A stretch of DNA of 64,000 bases from Hemileia vastatrix (Eukaryota; Basidiomycota; Pucciniomycetes; Pucciniales; Zaghouaniaceae). Positions within the stretch are counted from its first letter, which is position 1. Each line of letters starts with the position of its first letter. Of this stretch, positions 23,468 through 35,000 are shown piece after piece. Location: NCBI GenBank assembly GCA_030280995.1, contig JASXTE010000001.1, positions 9,209,001 to 9,273,000 of the forward strand, in the 5' to 3' direction. The position numbers and the translations under genes are program-made. The notes beneath the pieces were generated by a model, which saw nothing but the letters and a program-made list of their open reading frames with translations, did no database searches and was not told the origin of the DNA.

Positions 23468-24311
23468 GAAACGAGAACTTCTAATGATAGTAAAGCGACA
23501 GCTTAAAATTTATTCTTCATCCTTAATTTACTATTGTTGATTCGGAAGCATTCATTATAATTTTGACAGTATGATGCAATTTCATTATGAGGTACATGAC
23601 TGTTCACGTCGATGGTTGTTGCCCATCTGGCTATTTTATTTGTTTTGTTTGCGTTGCAATTGACTGTATTTCAAAAGACTTTGGGTTCCCTGTTTAATGA
23701 GTAAACTGTATATATTTATTATTTAGGGAAGGGGAGATTTTCTCATTTTTATTGTGCCTACAATGATAGGCATTGATTGAAAGGAAAGGATTCATGTTTA
23801 AATGTGCAATTGCATGGTTTCTTTAATTTGTCACTTGCACTTTCAGATTCTCTAGCAGCATCAGCTGTTGTTAAAATATGAAAATCAACGTCAAATCTTC
23901 ACTTAATTAATTCCTTACACCATTCTTGATGAAAAAAAAATGAACTAAGGATCTAATGGTGGAAAATGTGAGACTTCTTAAAAATCACCCATCTGTTAAT
24001 AAGGAGTTAAATAATCAAACAATGACGCCAGGAATAAAAAGGTTGGCACTTGCTAGTAGGTGCCAGATTTTTTTCTCTGGTGTCACCTTCAGTAAGTTGG
24101 TGAATGATACGAGAAATTTGGAAGATGGGGTGAAACCCCAAAGTAGGTGACCAAATGAGTGAGAATGTGATACATTCCTTTAAAATGGAATATTTATTAA
24201 AGTTCTTGACAGAGTTATCTTACTTTTAATTGATTTGGAAAATATACTGGTCAAATTATGGAAAATGAGCAAGTCTTTTTGTTTGATAGAGGTCTTGGTT
24301 GAGTTACACTT
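23468..24311. other. Intergenic region downstream of NOG1
   Basis: AT-rich, with only short open frames and no family resemblance. A small hairpin, TGGCACTTGCTAGTAGGTGCCA, lies near 24,043. No gene is called. Confidence 0.5.
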
Positions 24312-24553
24312 CAAGAGAATCGATGACGTTTTGTGCTTTTCGCCACCCGATTGTTTGACCTGTCAGTCAAGAAATCTATCATTTATTGGCTTGAGACATT
24401 TCAAACAACTTTTATTGATGGAAAAGACTGTTGATCTGTCATAGGCAAAAGAAAAGTTGTTTGAAATGTCTCAAGCCAATAAATGATAGAGTTCTTGACT
24501 GACAGGTCAAACGATTGGGTGGCGAAAAGCACAAAACGTCATCGATTCTCTTG
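24312..24553. repeat. Long foldback: 102-bp inverted repeat with 38-base loop
   Basis: Left arm 24,312-24,413 and right arm 24,452-24,553 are reverse complements with only a few mismatches, for example CGATGACGTTTTGTGCTTTT and its complement near 24,540. It is non-coding: the open frames crossing it are accidental. A transcript would form an almost perfect duplex of about 100 bp. Confidence 0.9.
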
Positions 24554-24787
24554 TGGTGTTAGCCATAGAGAAAAGGTAGAAATGGAAAAAGTGCTTTTAT
24601 GTATGTAACCAGAAGCTAATCTTAACTGAACTACATGTTGCTTTCATTCAGCACAAAGTTTTATGTACCTAACAAAGGGTGCCAACTCTCAAAATATTGT
24701 ATTAATTGATATGTGTTCCTTGTCACAAAAAAAACTGCTACAAGTTCACTTATAATAGGGGGTGTCAGTTCTGGCAAATCCGCACTT

Positions 24788-24816
24788 ACAAATCCGCACT
24801 TAAATAAGTGCGGATT
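24788..24816. repeat. Subterminal hairpin at the left end of the Harbinger-like element
   Basis: AAATCCGCACTT, four bases, then AAGTGCGGATTT: a perfect 12-bp stem just inside the TIR. A matching but imperfect hairpin lies at 50,831-50,859. It may be a transposase-binding structure; that is inference. Confidence 0.6.
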
Positions 24817-25042
24817 TCCAAAACACACTAGCCCCAATACTGGTGGATTTCAAAATGAAATAAGTCACTTATTTCACTCAAATCCGCACTTTCTCAACCA
24901 AAAGTGCTAATTTCACCATCAAGTCCCATTTCACTGATTTGTCAGCATCATCCCATTCATACGCAGCACTCCACAGCATAACACTTCATAACTCAAAACA
25001 TCGTACATCATTTACATTTTCATATCATATCATATAAGAGTC

Positions 25043-25680
25043 ATGCCTTCCTCACTTTCAAATGGTGATAAATTACATAAAGCAATGACTTTCATGGCTC
25101 TTGAACTGCTCTTGGACTCTGATTGCGATTCTGATTCTGATCTAGAAGAAGATTTTGTCTTTTTATCAAAAATGGCCACGAAACGTTACCTTCTTCCCAG
25201 AAAGCCTCAAGTACTTCATACCCCCAAGTACACCATCCAAACACTTCTTAAACTATCTACACCCAGTTTTAGACAACTATTCAGGACTTCTCAGGAATGT
25301 TTCCTTAAATTGCTTGAGCTTATTCAGGATCATCCCATATTTCACAATAATTCTCAAAAAGAACAACAACATCCTTCAATTCAATTGGCCATCACACTAT
25401 GTCATTTGGGTTCAAATGGTAATGGAGCCGCTTTAAAACGTTTAGAAAATGTTTTTGATATAGGGTTTGGTTCAGTTAACACTTATACCAAACGATGTAT
25501 CACTGCCATCAACTCCTTGTAATCTCAACTTCTCACCTGGCCAACAAAAGAAGAGCGACTTGAATCATCTCAGGTTATGCAAGCAGAGGGCTTCCCAGGA
25601 TGTATTGGTTTTGTTGTTGGTACTGCTATTCCTTTGAGCCAGAAACCTGCTCAAGGTGGAAACAATTACTTTCACATTCT
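25043..25680 (+). pseudogene. PIF/Harbinger transposase, N-terminal part
   Basis: Starts MPSSLSNGDKLH. The helical region FRQLFRTSQECFLKLLELI, then HPIFHNN, is typical of the fungal Harbinger (DDE_Tnp_4-like) family, as is TWPTKEERLESSQVMQAEGF followed by PGCIGFVVGTAIPLSQKPA. In that last motif the first catalytic Asp of the DDE triad (usually GFVDGT) is Val. A TAA at 25,520 lies in frame where Gln would fit (NSL-stop-SQLL). The rest of the catalytic core, with the second Asp and the Glu, is missing: after about 25,680 two copies of an unrelated repeat containing TTGGCAATAC and CCCTGCATTTTATTGAAG follow (25,735-25,880). So the gene is truncated and cannot act. Confidence 0.75.
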
Positions 25681-26178
25681 CGTCAAAAATTTTCACCAAA
25701 ATATTTACAAGTCAAAAAAATTCTATATCTGTTTTAAAAAATTGGCAATACTCTCCCCTGCATTTTATTGAAGCAAGGGGTGGATATCACCAAAATTTTT
25801 CTAAGTCATCAATTTCACATGTCAGATTTGAAAATTTGGCAATACCCCCCCCCTGCATTTTATTGAAGTAAGTGGTGGAAGTCATCTAAATTTAATAGAA
25901 TTACGTAAATTATTAAATAAATATCTAATATATATCAATTTCCCTAGTTTAAAGTAATGACAATCCCTCGAACCAAAATGCAGACCAAGTCTAGAAACAA
26001 AAGTTTGGGACTTTCCACAGGTATAGGCTAGAGGAACCCCACGAAACAAATAAATGTTATCATGATTACCATTTATACAACACAAGGTTGTTGGCCCATT
26101 ACTTTTGTTGAGGAAATTGATACATAAAAAATATTTATTAAAAATTTACAAAAAAATATAAAATTTTCGATGACAACT

Positions 26179-26516
26179 CTAATCCCCATACTTTTTGGAT
26201 CTAAAAAAAGTTTTTTTAAATCGATTAACTTTACCTTCTTTCATTACCTTATTGATTCTTTGAATCAACTTATGACTGATTTGAAATGAGCAACCAAAAT
26301 GTGTTAAATCTTGACAGGATTCCAAACCAGGAGGAGCTTTGGTCGTTTGATGATTATCCTTAGAAGAATTCCAAATAGTTTCGATGATACAATTTCCCAA
26401 ACCAAAATCAATGATGCACCAGTGGTCTGGAAAATATAAACCATGTAATTTGATTTTAGCTGGAGATGGTATTGGTTGGCCAGTAATCGGTTTGATATAT
26501 GAGAATATACCTGTCA
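26179..26516 (-). pseudogene. Tet-like 2OG-Fe(II) oxygenase, C-terminal part of interrupted copy 1
   Basis: Continues in frame from the segment at 48,911-49,211 once gypsy C and one copy of ATACC are removed. It encodes GLYFPDHWCIIDFGLGN, then TIWNSSKDNHQTT, PPGLESC and THFGCSFQIS, ending KKYGD-stop. These match the C-terminal half of the Tet-like 2OG-Fe(II) oxygenase family (TET/JBP superfamily) common in rusts, including the late histidine region. No stop occurs in the fragment, so this exon was probably intact when C inserted. Two homologous copies lie at 58,492-60,363 and about 63,360-63,535. Confidence 0.75.
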
Positions 26517-26572
26517 GCCAGGCTACTAGACTTACCCAGTGAAATAAGTAATTATTTACTGGATGAAGCCGC
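26512..26572 (+). repeat. First 61 bp of the 5' LTR of element C
   Basis: TGTCAGCCAGGCTACTAGAC... to GATGAAGCCGC, identical to the start of the 3' LTR at 48,089. It is cut off by element B; the rest resumes at 40,207. Confidence 0.93.
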
Positions 26573-27694
26573 TATGGTAAGGTAAACTCTTACAGTCGCC
26601 TTGCTGTAAGCAGAATCCGGAGGAGATATGTGGATTTAGCTGAAAACCCCGTCCTTCCAATAAAAATAACAAAGTAGGTGTTCTAAATCACTAAGCTAAC
26701 CAATCTACTTAGATCTGATTGATAAAAATAATGAAACTCTAAAATAATTAACGCTTATTGAGATTAAATGATCGTGGCTGTTGATAAAGAAATACTGATA
26801 ACAACAATTAAGGTGTACCAGTGAAAGATCTGAAAAGATTGACTTTTATGTTTTTATAATAATTTGAATTTTTATGAGACAGCAATAATCAAGTCCCAGC
26901 GATGAAGACCTTTCTAAAGATACCCTGTATGAAGTGTGATTTAAATTGTTGAGTAGTATTTCTAAAAATGTTATATATAAAATATAAAGTTATAAGGGTA
27001 TTACAAATTTATTTAATTTGTTGAGTAATAAAAAATGAGACCGTGGTAGTTAATGATTAAGCTGTATGATGTGTCCCCCTTCTCAATTTCGAGTTTGAGA
27101 AGCGCTTAAGTATTCCTAGTCACGTGCCTAAGTTTTCCCCTCCAGAGCTCTTCCAGAGTCAATCTGGAGCCCGTACGGAGTCCGTATGGAGTCCGTACGG
27201 AGTCAAAACGGAGTCCGTACGGAGTCCGTCCGGACTTCCGGACTCAATTAGAACCTTAAAACTATAATAAAAAATCTAGAAAAATTACACATAATAGAGC
27301 TACTTCTCCTTTACATACCAAACTAATTTTCGTAGTCTGCGCAGCTCTAATTACCCCGTGAAAATTCATCAAAGTTAAGTAATTTTTGAAAACGTAAATA
27401 TTTCTATAAAACTTTAAAATTCATTTAAAAATATAAGAAAAATAGTAAAAATTCTGGGAAAATTTCCCAAGGTTCTTGAGTGACTTGACTTGATACTTAT
27501 AAATTTTTCAGTCCGTAAAATAAATTGTTTTTGTGTAGGCATTCGCTCGTGACCAATTTCTTCATATTTTAAACTCCAATAAATTAAATAAAACCCTTTT
27601 ATATATAAAAAATAAAAATAATAACACCAATCTTGCATGCCGTAATAACTCCATTTACTTATTTAGGTGCCGTACTAAACTTTAGGCTACCACA
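26573..27694 (-). repeat. 3' LTR of element B
   Basis: On the minus strand TGTGGTAGCC...TTACCATA, 1,122 bp. It contains a TATA box (TATATAAAAGGG, plus 27,594-27,605) and a GC-rich array of CGGAGTCCGTA units at about 27,165-27,243 that differs in unit number from the 5' LTR. Confidence 0.92.
27594..27605 (-). promoter_or_regulatory. TATA box in element B LTR
   Basis: TATATAAAAGGG on the minus strand, about 90 bp inside the LTR start. It is repeated in the 5' LTR near 40,107. Confidence 0.45.
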
Positions 27695-27706
27695 TCCTCC
27701 CTCCAA
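27695..27706 (-). promoter_or_regulatory. Polypurine tract of element B
   Basis: TTGGAGGGAGGA on the minus strand directly before the 3' LTR. The same TCCTCCCTCCAA (plus) occurs at 62,341-62,352 beside the third antisense Zn2Cys6-like gene. Confidence 0.8.
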
Positions 27707-27817
27707 TCGAGAATGTCCCCATTCTTAAAACTTTGCATAAGTGGTTGAACACAATATTCATCTTTAACCTTCAACCACCATCTTCTTTAATCAACTATAA
27801 AATTCATCTTCATCAAT

Positions 27818-28510
27818 ATGTCTTCCAAAGAACTTGTCGCTCCATGTGAACTCTGCGCTCGATACCAGGTACCTTGTTTAATGTCCAATCCTAATCTTCC
27901 TGGCATGACAGCTTGCGACTTATGCCGTGTAAAAAAAGTCAAATGCAACCGGCCAATAGTTCCTTCTAAAACAAACGTATATTTAGGACCAGCAGCTCTC
28001 CCTGATCCCTCAACTTCTAAAAAGCGATCCAAAATTCCTGTCTTCTTAAAACGAATAAGATCAAAAACAGCTTCAAAAGTTCAATCTTCATCAACGGATC
28101 CCGGCCTAATTTTGCCTTCACAAGATCCTAATCCTATAACGCCAGTACCCCCAACTAACTTTGCTGAGACTATGTTTCCTGGCTCTAAATGTAAGACCCT
28201 ATTTATCTTACTAAAAAAAACTTTTAATCAAAATTTACTAAACCTATGACTTAATAACATATTTGAACTTCTAGCTGTCGAAATAACCAACACTGATGAT
28301 GTTGGTAGAGTGAAGACGGACTATATCAATCATTACCCAAATTTTCATCGCTATCTTTTTATTGACTTTACTAATGAGTTGAAACAAAAAATGCTGGCCT
28401 ATTTTCAAGAAACTCCAGCTAATAACCATGAAGACCTCATGAAAAGAAGAATTTTAATGCAAAGCTTTGATAATGATGTTGAACAATTTCAAAGAAATTA
28501 TCTTTTCTAA
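27818..28510 (+). CDS. Antisense accessory gene 1 of element B: Zn2Cys6-like protein
   Basis: Two exons, 27,818-28,190 and 28,275-28,510 (GTAAGA...CTAG, phase 1), giving an intact 202-aa protein on the strand opposite to gag-pol. The N terminus has C-x2-C-x6-C, a 12-residue loop, then C-x2-C-x6-C (APCELCARYQVPC and ACDLCRVKKVKC), the spacing of fungal Zn2Cys6 DNA-binding domains, with the basic residues of the family in the second half. A basic, Ser/Pro-rich linker follows, then a helical C-terminal domain (KQKMLAYFQETPANNHEDLM). It starts 112 bp from the polypurine tract. A paralogue with the same architecture and the same phase-1 intron position is at 29,663, and a third at 62,389. I do not know a named family. 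A DNA-binding role is inferred from the motif only. Confidence 0.7.
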
Positions 28511-29099
28511 CAGTATAACTTGATAAAATTTTGTTTTTGCTTGGTCTTCTTAAACTTTCAGCATAAATGATGTTTTCTTTCTTCTCTGGCCTGATATAAC
28601 ATAAAATAAAATAATATAAATCCTGTGATGATTCCACTACTGAGAGCAAGGTTTGAATCCCTTCAGACTCCCATATACCAGTCTTCCCTCTTGTCACAGC
28701 ATTGAGAGAGTGGATCTTCCTATGAGCCGAATACTCCTGATTCCAACCTCATAGGGCCCCCCACTGAGCCGAATTCTATGATTCCAATCTCGCCATAAGG
28801 TCCTCCAAGCTTCACACCAAAAAAAATGGCCTAACTATGAGGCACTAAAAAAAATCATTCCCTAAAAATCCAACTACCATCCTAACTTCTGATTCCTTCA
28901 TCACAATTTTCAAACTTTGCTATACAGCAAACCCATAAAATACTTTTGCCAGGCTTCCAATAATAATTTTAACTTTAGACCATGTTAAAGCGCCACACAT
29001 TTCACCTAATTAACCATTATGCTTTCTTTAGCATCATCACCACCTAAAGTTTTAACCTCCTAAAGCTATCAGCACCCAATTCCAGAAATAATTGAATAA
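28511..29099. other. Spacer between antisense gene 1 and the hairpin array
   Basis: Contains a two-unit direct repeat near 28,715-28,800 built on GAGCCGAAT...GATTCCAA. No gene is seen. Confidence 0.4.
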
Positions 29100-29570
29100 C
29101 CAGTTTAGAGTCTTAGGGGACAGTGATAAATTAAAAGATTGAATTGAGTTTTCCAAACAAGATTGACATTCCAATTTAAAGTCTTGGTAGACCAAACATA
29201 TAATCGATTGCCAGTTTATGGTCTTGGTGGACCAAAGATCGTTTAAGTGCATAAATATCTTGATATATTCCTAAGTAAGGCCTAGGCTTGACCAAAGATT
29301 GAATAAATTTGATAATCCAGTTTAATGTCATAGTGGACCAAACATTTGATTGACAAGTAATCCAGTATAAGGCCATAGTGGTCCAATGAATGTTGAATTA
29401 TCCTGCAGATATTAATTTTCCAGTTTAAAGTCATAGTGGACTAAACAATGAATGAACTACCAGTTTAAAGTCATGGTGGACCAAACATTTAATCGATAAG
29501 AAATCAAGTTTAAGGTCATGGTGGACCCAACAGCTTGATAACAGTCCAGTTTAAGGTCTTGGTGGACCTA
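29100..29570. repeat. Array of nine covarying short hairpins
   Basis: Units near 29,100, 29,171, 29,211, 29,317, 29,362, 29,420, 29,460, 29,505 and 29,545. Each reads (C)CAGTTTA, then a 4-5 bp stem, a six-base loop like TTGGTG or ATAGTG, and the complementary stem. The stems change together: GGTC/GACC, AGTC/GACT, TGGTC/GACCA, AGGTC/GACCT. In many units GTTT also pairs with a following AAAC. Spacing is about 40-45 bp or larger. The array lies between the two antisense genes. Confidence 0.85.
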
Positions 29571-29662
29571 ACAACTTCTCTATCCTTGAACCCAGATTTT
29601 GCCACCAGCTTTCTTCATCCTAGTTTCAAGTTTTCTTCTTCAAAAAAATATCTCCTAACAAG

Positions 29663-30613
29663 ATGAAACCTTCTGACTTCATTGCTTCAGCTGATCAATC
29701 TTGCAAATACTGTGCCTTCACCCATAGGGAATGTATCTTCTCTTTTAACTGGCAAAAGCACACTTATAACAGGGCCTGTTTATCCTGCTATGAGAAGAAA
29801 AGAAAATGTTCTGGCTTGAACTGTGGTTCTTTCCCCATCACTGCTACTAGCTTCGCCGCCTTCTGCAAACCGCTTCCTTCTTCTTCACCTTCTACTCCAC
29901 CCCCTATTCCATCAACCTCTAAAGTTCCCATCCCTTTTTCTCCATCAGCCTATTTAAACCTTTCTCCATCACCTAATCCTCTGGGTCCTTCTCTCCAATC
30001 TAGACTTGCTGCTACTCCCCCAAGAACTCTTGCTGCTCCCAAGGCCATGCTTCAACCTTCTAACAATTCTTCTCCTTCTTCCAACATCTTGAAGCACAAA
30101 AGGTCCTATAATAGCCAGCAGTCTTCATCTTCTCTTGTTTCATCCAAAAGGCCCAGAACATCTACTTCAAACACCAATTCCAACACCAGTCCTCCTCATC
30201 TATCAAAAATAAAAAATGCTTTTCTAAACATAAAAAATCCCACTCCATTACCAAGTAAGCCATTTATCTATGATCATGATAGTGTTGACACAGGTTAGTT
30301 GTCTCTTTTTATTTTCTTAATCTTCAGGTTTTAATTTGCTGATATTTTAATTTGATAAGCGTCCACCGGTTCTCCAATTTCATATTCTGCTTATGAACTA
30401 CCAGAACCTAATCCAAGCTTCCCTAGAGTTCCAATTCACCAAGTGTCTGAAAAGCTTTTTGCTAATTTTAATAACCTTATCGCTTATTTCCAACGATACC
30501 TGCCCTCTGATAGATCAGAATCTTGGATGAGAGAGCAACTGTTAAGAGACCTTTTCAAAATAGCCAACTGGCTTCAACACTATCGTGACCGTGAAATAAG
30601 ATTCGAATCCTAG
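29663..30613 (+). CDS. Antisense accessory gene 2 of element B: Zn2Cys6-like protein
   Basis: Two exons, 29,663-30,293 and 30,360-30,613 (GTTAGT...ATAAG, phase 1), giving an intact 294-aa protein. The N terminus has C-x2-C-x6-C (QSCKYCAFTHREC) and, after a 14-residue loop, C-x2-C-x6-C (ACLSCYEKKRKC): Zn2Cys6-like spacing with a basic KKRK. A long Ser/Pro-rich linker with basic patches (SSKRPRTS) follows, and a helical C-terminal domain (NNLIAYFQRYLPSDRSESW) resembling that of antisense gene 1. The shared intron phase and position, between linker and helical domain, argue for descent by duplication. It lies antisense between integrase and 3' LTR. Function is unknown; nuclear DNA binding is inferred. 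Confidence 0.7.
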
Positions 30614-30759
30614 GAAATCAATCAAGGTCCTTCTAAATTTTCTAATTTCGATTCTTCAAAAGATAACAATCCTTGATGGTGTTCTTCCTGGTATGTAGCT
30701 TTCTTGCATAATGTTTGAAGAATAAAATATAAACATCTAAACTACCTAAAACTAAAATA

Positions 30760-30985
30760 CCTTTATTTTATTTTATTTATTTATTTTTATTTTTATTTTT
30801 ATTTTTATTTATTTTTTATTTATTATTTTTTTTTTATTATTTATTTATTTTTATTTTTATTTTTATTTTTTATTTTTTATTTTTTTTTATTATTATTTTT
30901 TATTTTATATTTTTAGTTATTTTATTATTATTATTATTATTATTATTTTTTTTATATTTTTTATTTTTTTTTTATATTTAAAAGA
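30760..30985. repeat. (TTTTA)n-like low-complexity tract
   Basis: About 220 bases of T-rich sequence with irregular TTTTA, TTTA and TTA units. From here to 32,055 there is no gene; an imperfect hairpin with arms GATCACTGGGTGG and CCACCAGTGAGC lies at about 31,225-31,302. Confidence 0.85.
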
Positions 30986-31416
30986 GATAGTTTTGAAATA
31001 AAAGTTAAAATTTAATTTTTAAAGAGAGATAAACAAATGTGAAAAGAAAAATAAAAAAAGTAATAAAAAAATTTCAAAATAAAATTTTAAAAGATGCCCC
31101 CCGGCCATTTGATGAGCCGTACCCTCGACATCATACCCACATCCAAGTGCAACTTGATGTGGTTACACAATTTTAAGAAATTGAAAAGAAAAGAAAATAA
31201 ATGAAAGTTTTTTAAAAGATAATTTTTATAATGATGATCACTGGGTGGGCTCCCTCCAATTTATAAAAATGATTAGAGACCACCAGTGAGCATCACCTTT
31301 ACAATAATTCATAATATATATTAAAGAAAAGAAATCACAATCTAACATAAAAAAAATCAAAAACAAAATAAGAAAATCTTGAATCCGGCGTTGAGAGCGG
31401 TGTCTCTTGATTCGTT

Positions 31417-31440
31417 CCAGTTTATAGTCTTAGTGGACTT
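31417..31440. repeat. Single hairpin unit, AGTC/GACT type
   Basis: CCAGTTTATAGTC, loop TTAGTG, GACTT. Same family as the arrays at 29.1 and 31.8 kb. Confidence 0.7.
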
Positions 31441-31767
31441 CCTAAAATTAAAAGACAAAGCCAGGATTCAACTAGAAACAGGGAAAATTTTGGAAACGAA
31501 CATTATGGGGTAATTGTGTATAGAGCAGCCAGCCCATCAATTACCCCCACACTTGCCAATATTAAATTAAGAAGGTTCCCCTGTGAACACTTCTTCCAAT
31601 AAATTTTTAAAAATTTTCCAACACTATCTTCACCCATATTTAAAGAATTTTAAGTTTTTTTGAAAATTTTCAAAGAAGGTCTTCTTGAATTTTGTTAAGT
31701 TTCATCACAGTTTCGTCGCCCATATGCAGTGTAATGACAGTAAAGCATTTTGATAAAAAAGAAAATA

Positions 31768-32082
31768 GTTTATCCTCATTGCGGAGGTCATCATAAAATT
31801 TCATCGATATCATAGTTTATCCTCATTGCGGAGGTCATTATAAAATTTCGTTGATATCATAGTTTATCCTCGTTGCGGAGGTATCCATAAAATTTGATAA
31901 AAGCCATTAAAATTGTAGTTTATCCTCATTTCGGAGTTCGTCCATATAATTTCATAAATGTCATAGTTTATCCTCATTGCGGAGGAATAAATTTAATAAA
32001 AGTCATTAAAATTGTAGTTTATCCTCATTTCGGAGTTCATAAAATTTAAGAAATTTCATAGTTTATCCTCATTGCGGAGGAA
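31768..32082. repeat. Array of seven hairpins, CCTC/GAGG type
   Basis: Units near 31,768, 31,819, 31,860, 31,915, 31,965, 32,014 and 32,058, about 41-55 bp apart, reading TAGTTTATCCTC, ATTGCG, GAGG. Two units have ATTTCG and GAGT, weakening one pair. The array ends at the integrase stop codon of element B and overlaps its last codons. Confidence 0.85.
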
Positions 32083-35000
32083 GACTTCGGCACTCCTGGT
32101 GCCTCTAGGATAGAACCTTTTCACTTGATCGGCTGCTACCCTCTTCTTTAATACTACTCCATCCAACTCTTCTAGCACATATGAACCGCCGGAAACTTGC
32201 TCCTTGATTTTATACGGTCCATTCCACCTATCTGCAAACATCTTTCCCCATTGACTTTCCAAACTCCTATTATACACCAGGACCATATCACCTGGGTTCA
32301 AAGGTTTCCTTAATCGATGTGCCAACCGCTCATCCCAATATCTAACTGATTGATTTCGGATCTTCATCATCCGTGAATATGCCTTTTCTAAATATTCTTC
32401 TTTCTTTTCTAGCTGCATCATTCTTGCACACAATAATTCTTCAGTAGTTTTGACCGTGTCCCAGTCAACTCCAAGATATGATTCAGCTTCTAAATCAACC
32501 GGTAAAACTGCTTTCTGTCCAAAAACAAGTTCATAAGGTGAAAATCCGGTCGTCCTTTTGGCAGTGATTCGATCAGCAAATAAAACTAAAGGTAAATAGT
32601 GCCTCCACTTTTCGGCACTTGTCCCACACATTTTAACTAAAGCATCCTTAATAACTTGATGCCCTCTTTCAACCATGCCTTCAGCTTCAGGATAATATGG
32701 GGTTGCTACCCTAACCTTTGATCCAACTTTCAATACAGCCTCTTTAAACTCTGTCCCAAATTCAGGACCTCCATCTACCGTCACCAACTTCATCACCCCA
32801 TACCTATATACCCAATTATTCAAAAAAAATTCTGCCACATTTTTGGCAGTTAAATTAATAAGAGGCGCTGCCTCTACCCAACCAGATAAATCATCTCTGG
32901 CCACAATTAAATATTTATACCGTCCCTCTTTTATATGAACGGCATCTAAACTAACTCTTCCAAAGAGCGTATATTCACCGGTCGCCCGTCCAGGTTCTTT
33001 TGGCCTTAAATAACTTCGTCTTTGACATTCTTCGCATGACTGAACCCACTGTTTAACAGCCATCTTCATTCCAGGCCACCAAAATCGATCAGAAATTCTT
33101 CTAAACGTTTCTCCAACACCTCTATGCCCGAGATCTTCATGCAGTGATTTCAAAACTAATTCTTGCCCCTTCTGTTGAGTTATAACTACTTGAGGATTTG
33201 GATACCTCCTCCTCATTAAACGTCGACCAGATAGGTAAAACGTAGATGACTTCCTCTTGATAGCCACCCATTCATCGTCTTCACAATCTTCTGGCCTCTC
33301 TAAAGTCAACAAATATTTGACTAACAAAAAATAAAAACCAATCTGACCTCAGACTTCATCTTGAAAATCGATTAATATAACATCAATAGGGACTTCTCTA
33401 TCACCAATATCACCTGCACATGAATGAGCCAATAATCGTTGACCCCTAAATAAATTTTTAATCGAGCTATGTCGACGTTTTTCTTCTGAACCTTTGGATC
33501 CTTCGAAAACCGTATTCAAAAATACCTCTTTCTCTTTATCCACCTTTTTATTTAAATTCTCTAATTCTCCAACATATACACCATTCCTTAATTTACTACT
33601 ATCCCACACTTCCAATCCATTTTCCTCTAAATACACCACATCTTCTTCTACCTCCTCTCTGCCGAATTTATCTACACCTTTTCCAACACCTTTATTAACA
33701 TAAAAACTATTTTCCAGTTTATCCTCTTGGTGGAGGTCATCATCATCATAATCTAAACACAATAGTCCTGCCAGTTTAACCTCATGGGGGAGGTATGGAA
33801 AGTCTTCAGCTCCTTTAGTGCTGGCTTTGATAATAGGTATATCTTCATCGAACTCTTCTGAGTCTGAATCTTCTTCAGTGGGTGGTCTCCTTGATAAACC
33901 ATCTGGCATAGTAAAAGTTTTGCCAGGCTTATGAACTAAATCAAACAAAAAATGTTGAATAAAAGCTACCCATCTCGTCATGGGTGCATTCGGTAAACTT
34001 GGGGAATTAATCATCTGGATTAACGATTTCGCATCCACTTGCAACTCAAAATGTTGCCCCCACAAAATATGCTGAAGTTTCTTCAGTATTTTTGCCACAC
34101 CACATAATTCCAATTTTGGTTGAGAATATCTTGATTCGACCTCAGTAAATACTACAGATTCATACCTAACTGGCCTGATGTAACCAGCTTTATCCATCTG
34201 AGACAGAACCGCCCCAGCTGCAACCTGACTTGAATCAACTGCTAAATAAATTCTACCAGCATCTTTTCCATAATCTAACTTGTGCAGGACTAAATCCTTC
34301 CCTACAACCTCCTTCAACTTCACAAACGCCTTCTCACACTCTTCATCCCACTCCCAGTCTGCATCCTTTCTCGTTAACCATCTCAATGTAGCTGCCAATG
34401 AAGAAAAGTCCTTGATAAACATTCTAACATATATGCAAACGCCTAAAAACCCTCTAACTTTGGTCGTATTCTTGGGTCTTGGCCAGGACTGAATTTTGTT
34501 AACTTTCTTCTTGGACATAATCCTACCCTCTCTACATACCACATGGCCTAATATTTCTAAGGCTGGCACACAACATGAAAATTTTGAACCTGAAATAGTT
34601 AAGCCAGCCTCTTCAATTCGAAACAAGATTCTTTCTAATGTAATTGCAAACTCTCAAATGAATTTGCGTATCCCGGGATTCTCTTCCAACACCTGGTTAT
34701 CATAGTCAGTTGTTGGTCCCTTAATTCCTCCATCATCTATAAAGATTCCAGCATATTGTGGAATTTCATCTTGAAGGATCCAAGCCATCTGAGCTTGATA
34801 AACTGCAACCGAATTTGTTGCTCCTTGAGGTAATCTTGTTAACTGTAAACGTCCAAGTGGCGTATCGAATGTAGTGAGAGGCCTTGAGTCCGGATGTAAC
34901 TCTCTCTCATCATATCCACCCATAATATCTCCCAAACCATAGCACACTCTCCCTGCAAACGCTTCAACAAACTCCTCAGCACTAGGTGGTATCCCAGCAT

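Noticed and set aside
30760..30985. Centromere- or origin-like AT tract
   Set aside because: Simple T-rich repeat within element B; nothing more specific can be supported.
31768..32082. Regularly spaced repeats that look like a CRISPR array
   Set aside because: Seven units of about 24 bp at 41-55 bp intervals, but the repeat varies, the units belong to a dispersed hairpin family inside a retrotransposon, and the host is a eukaryote.
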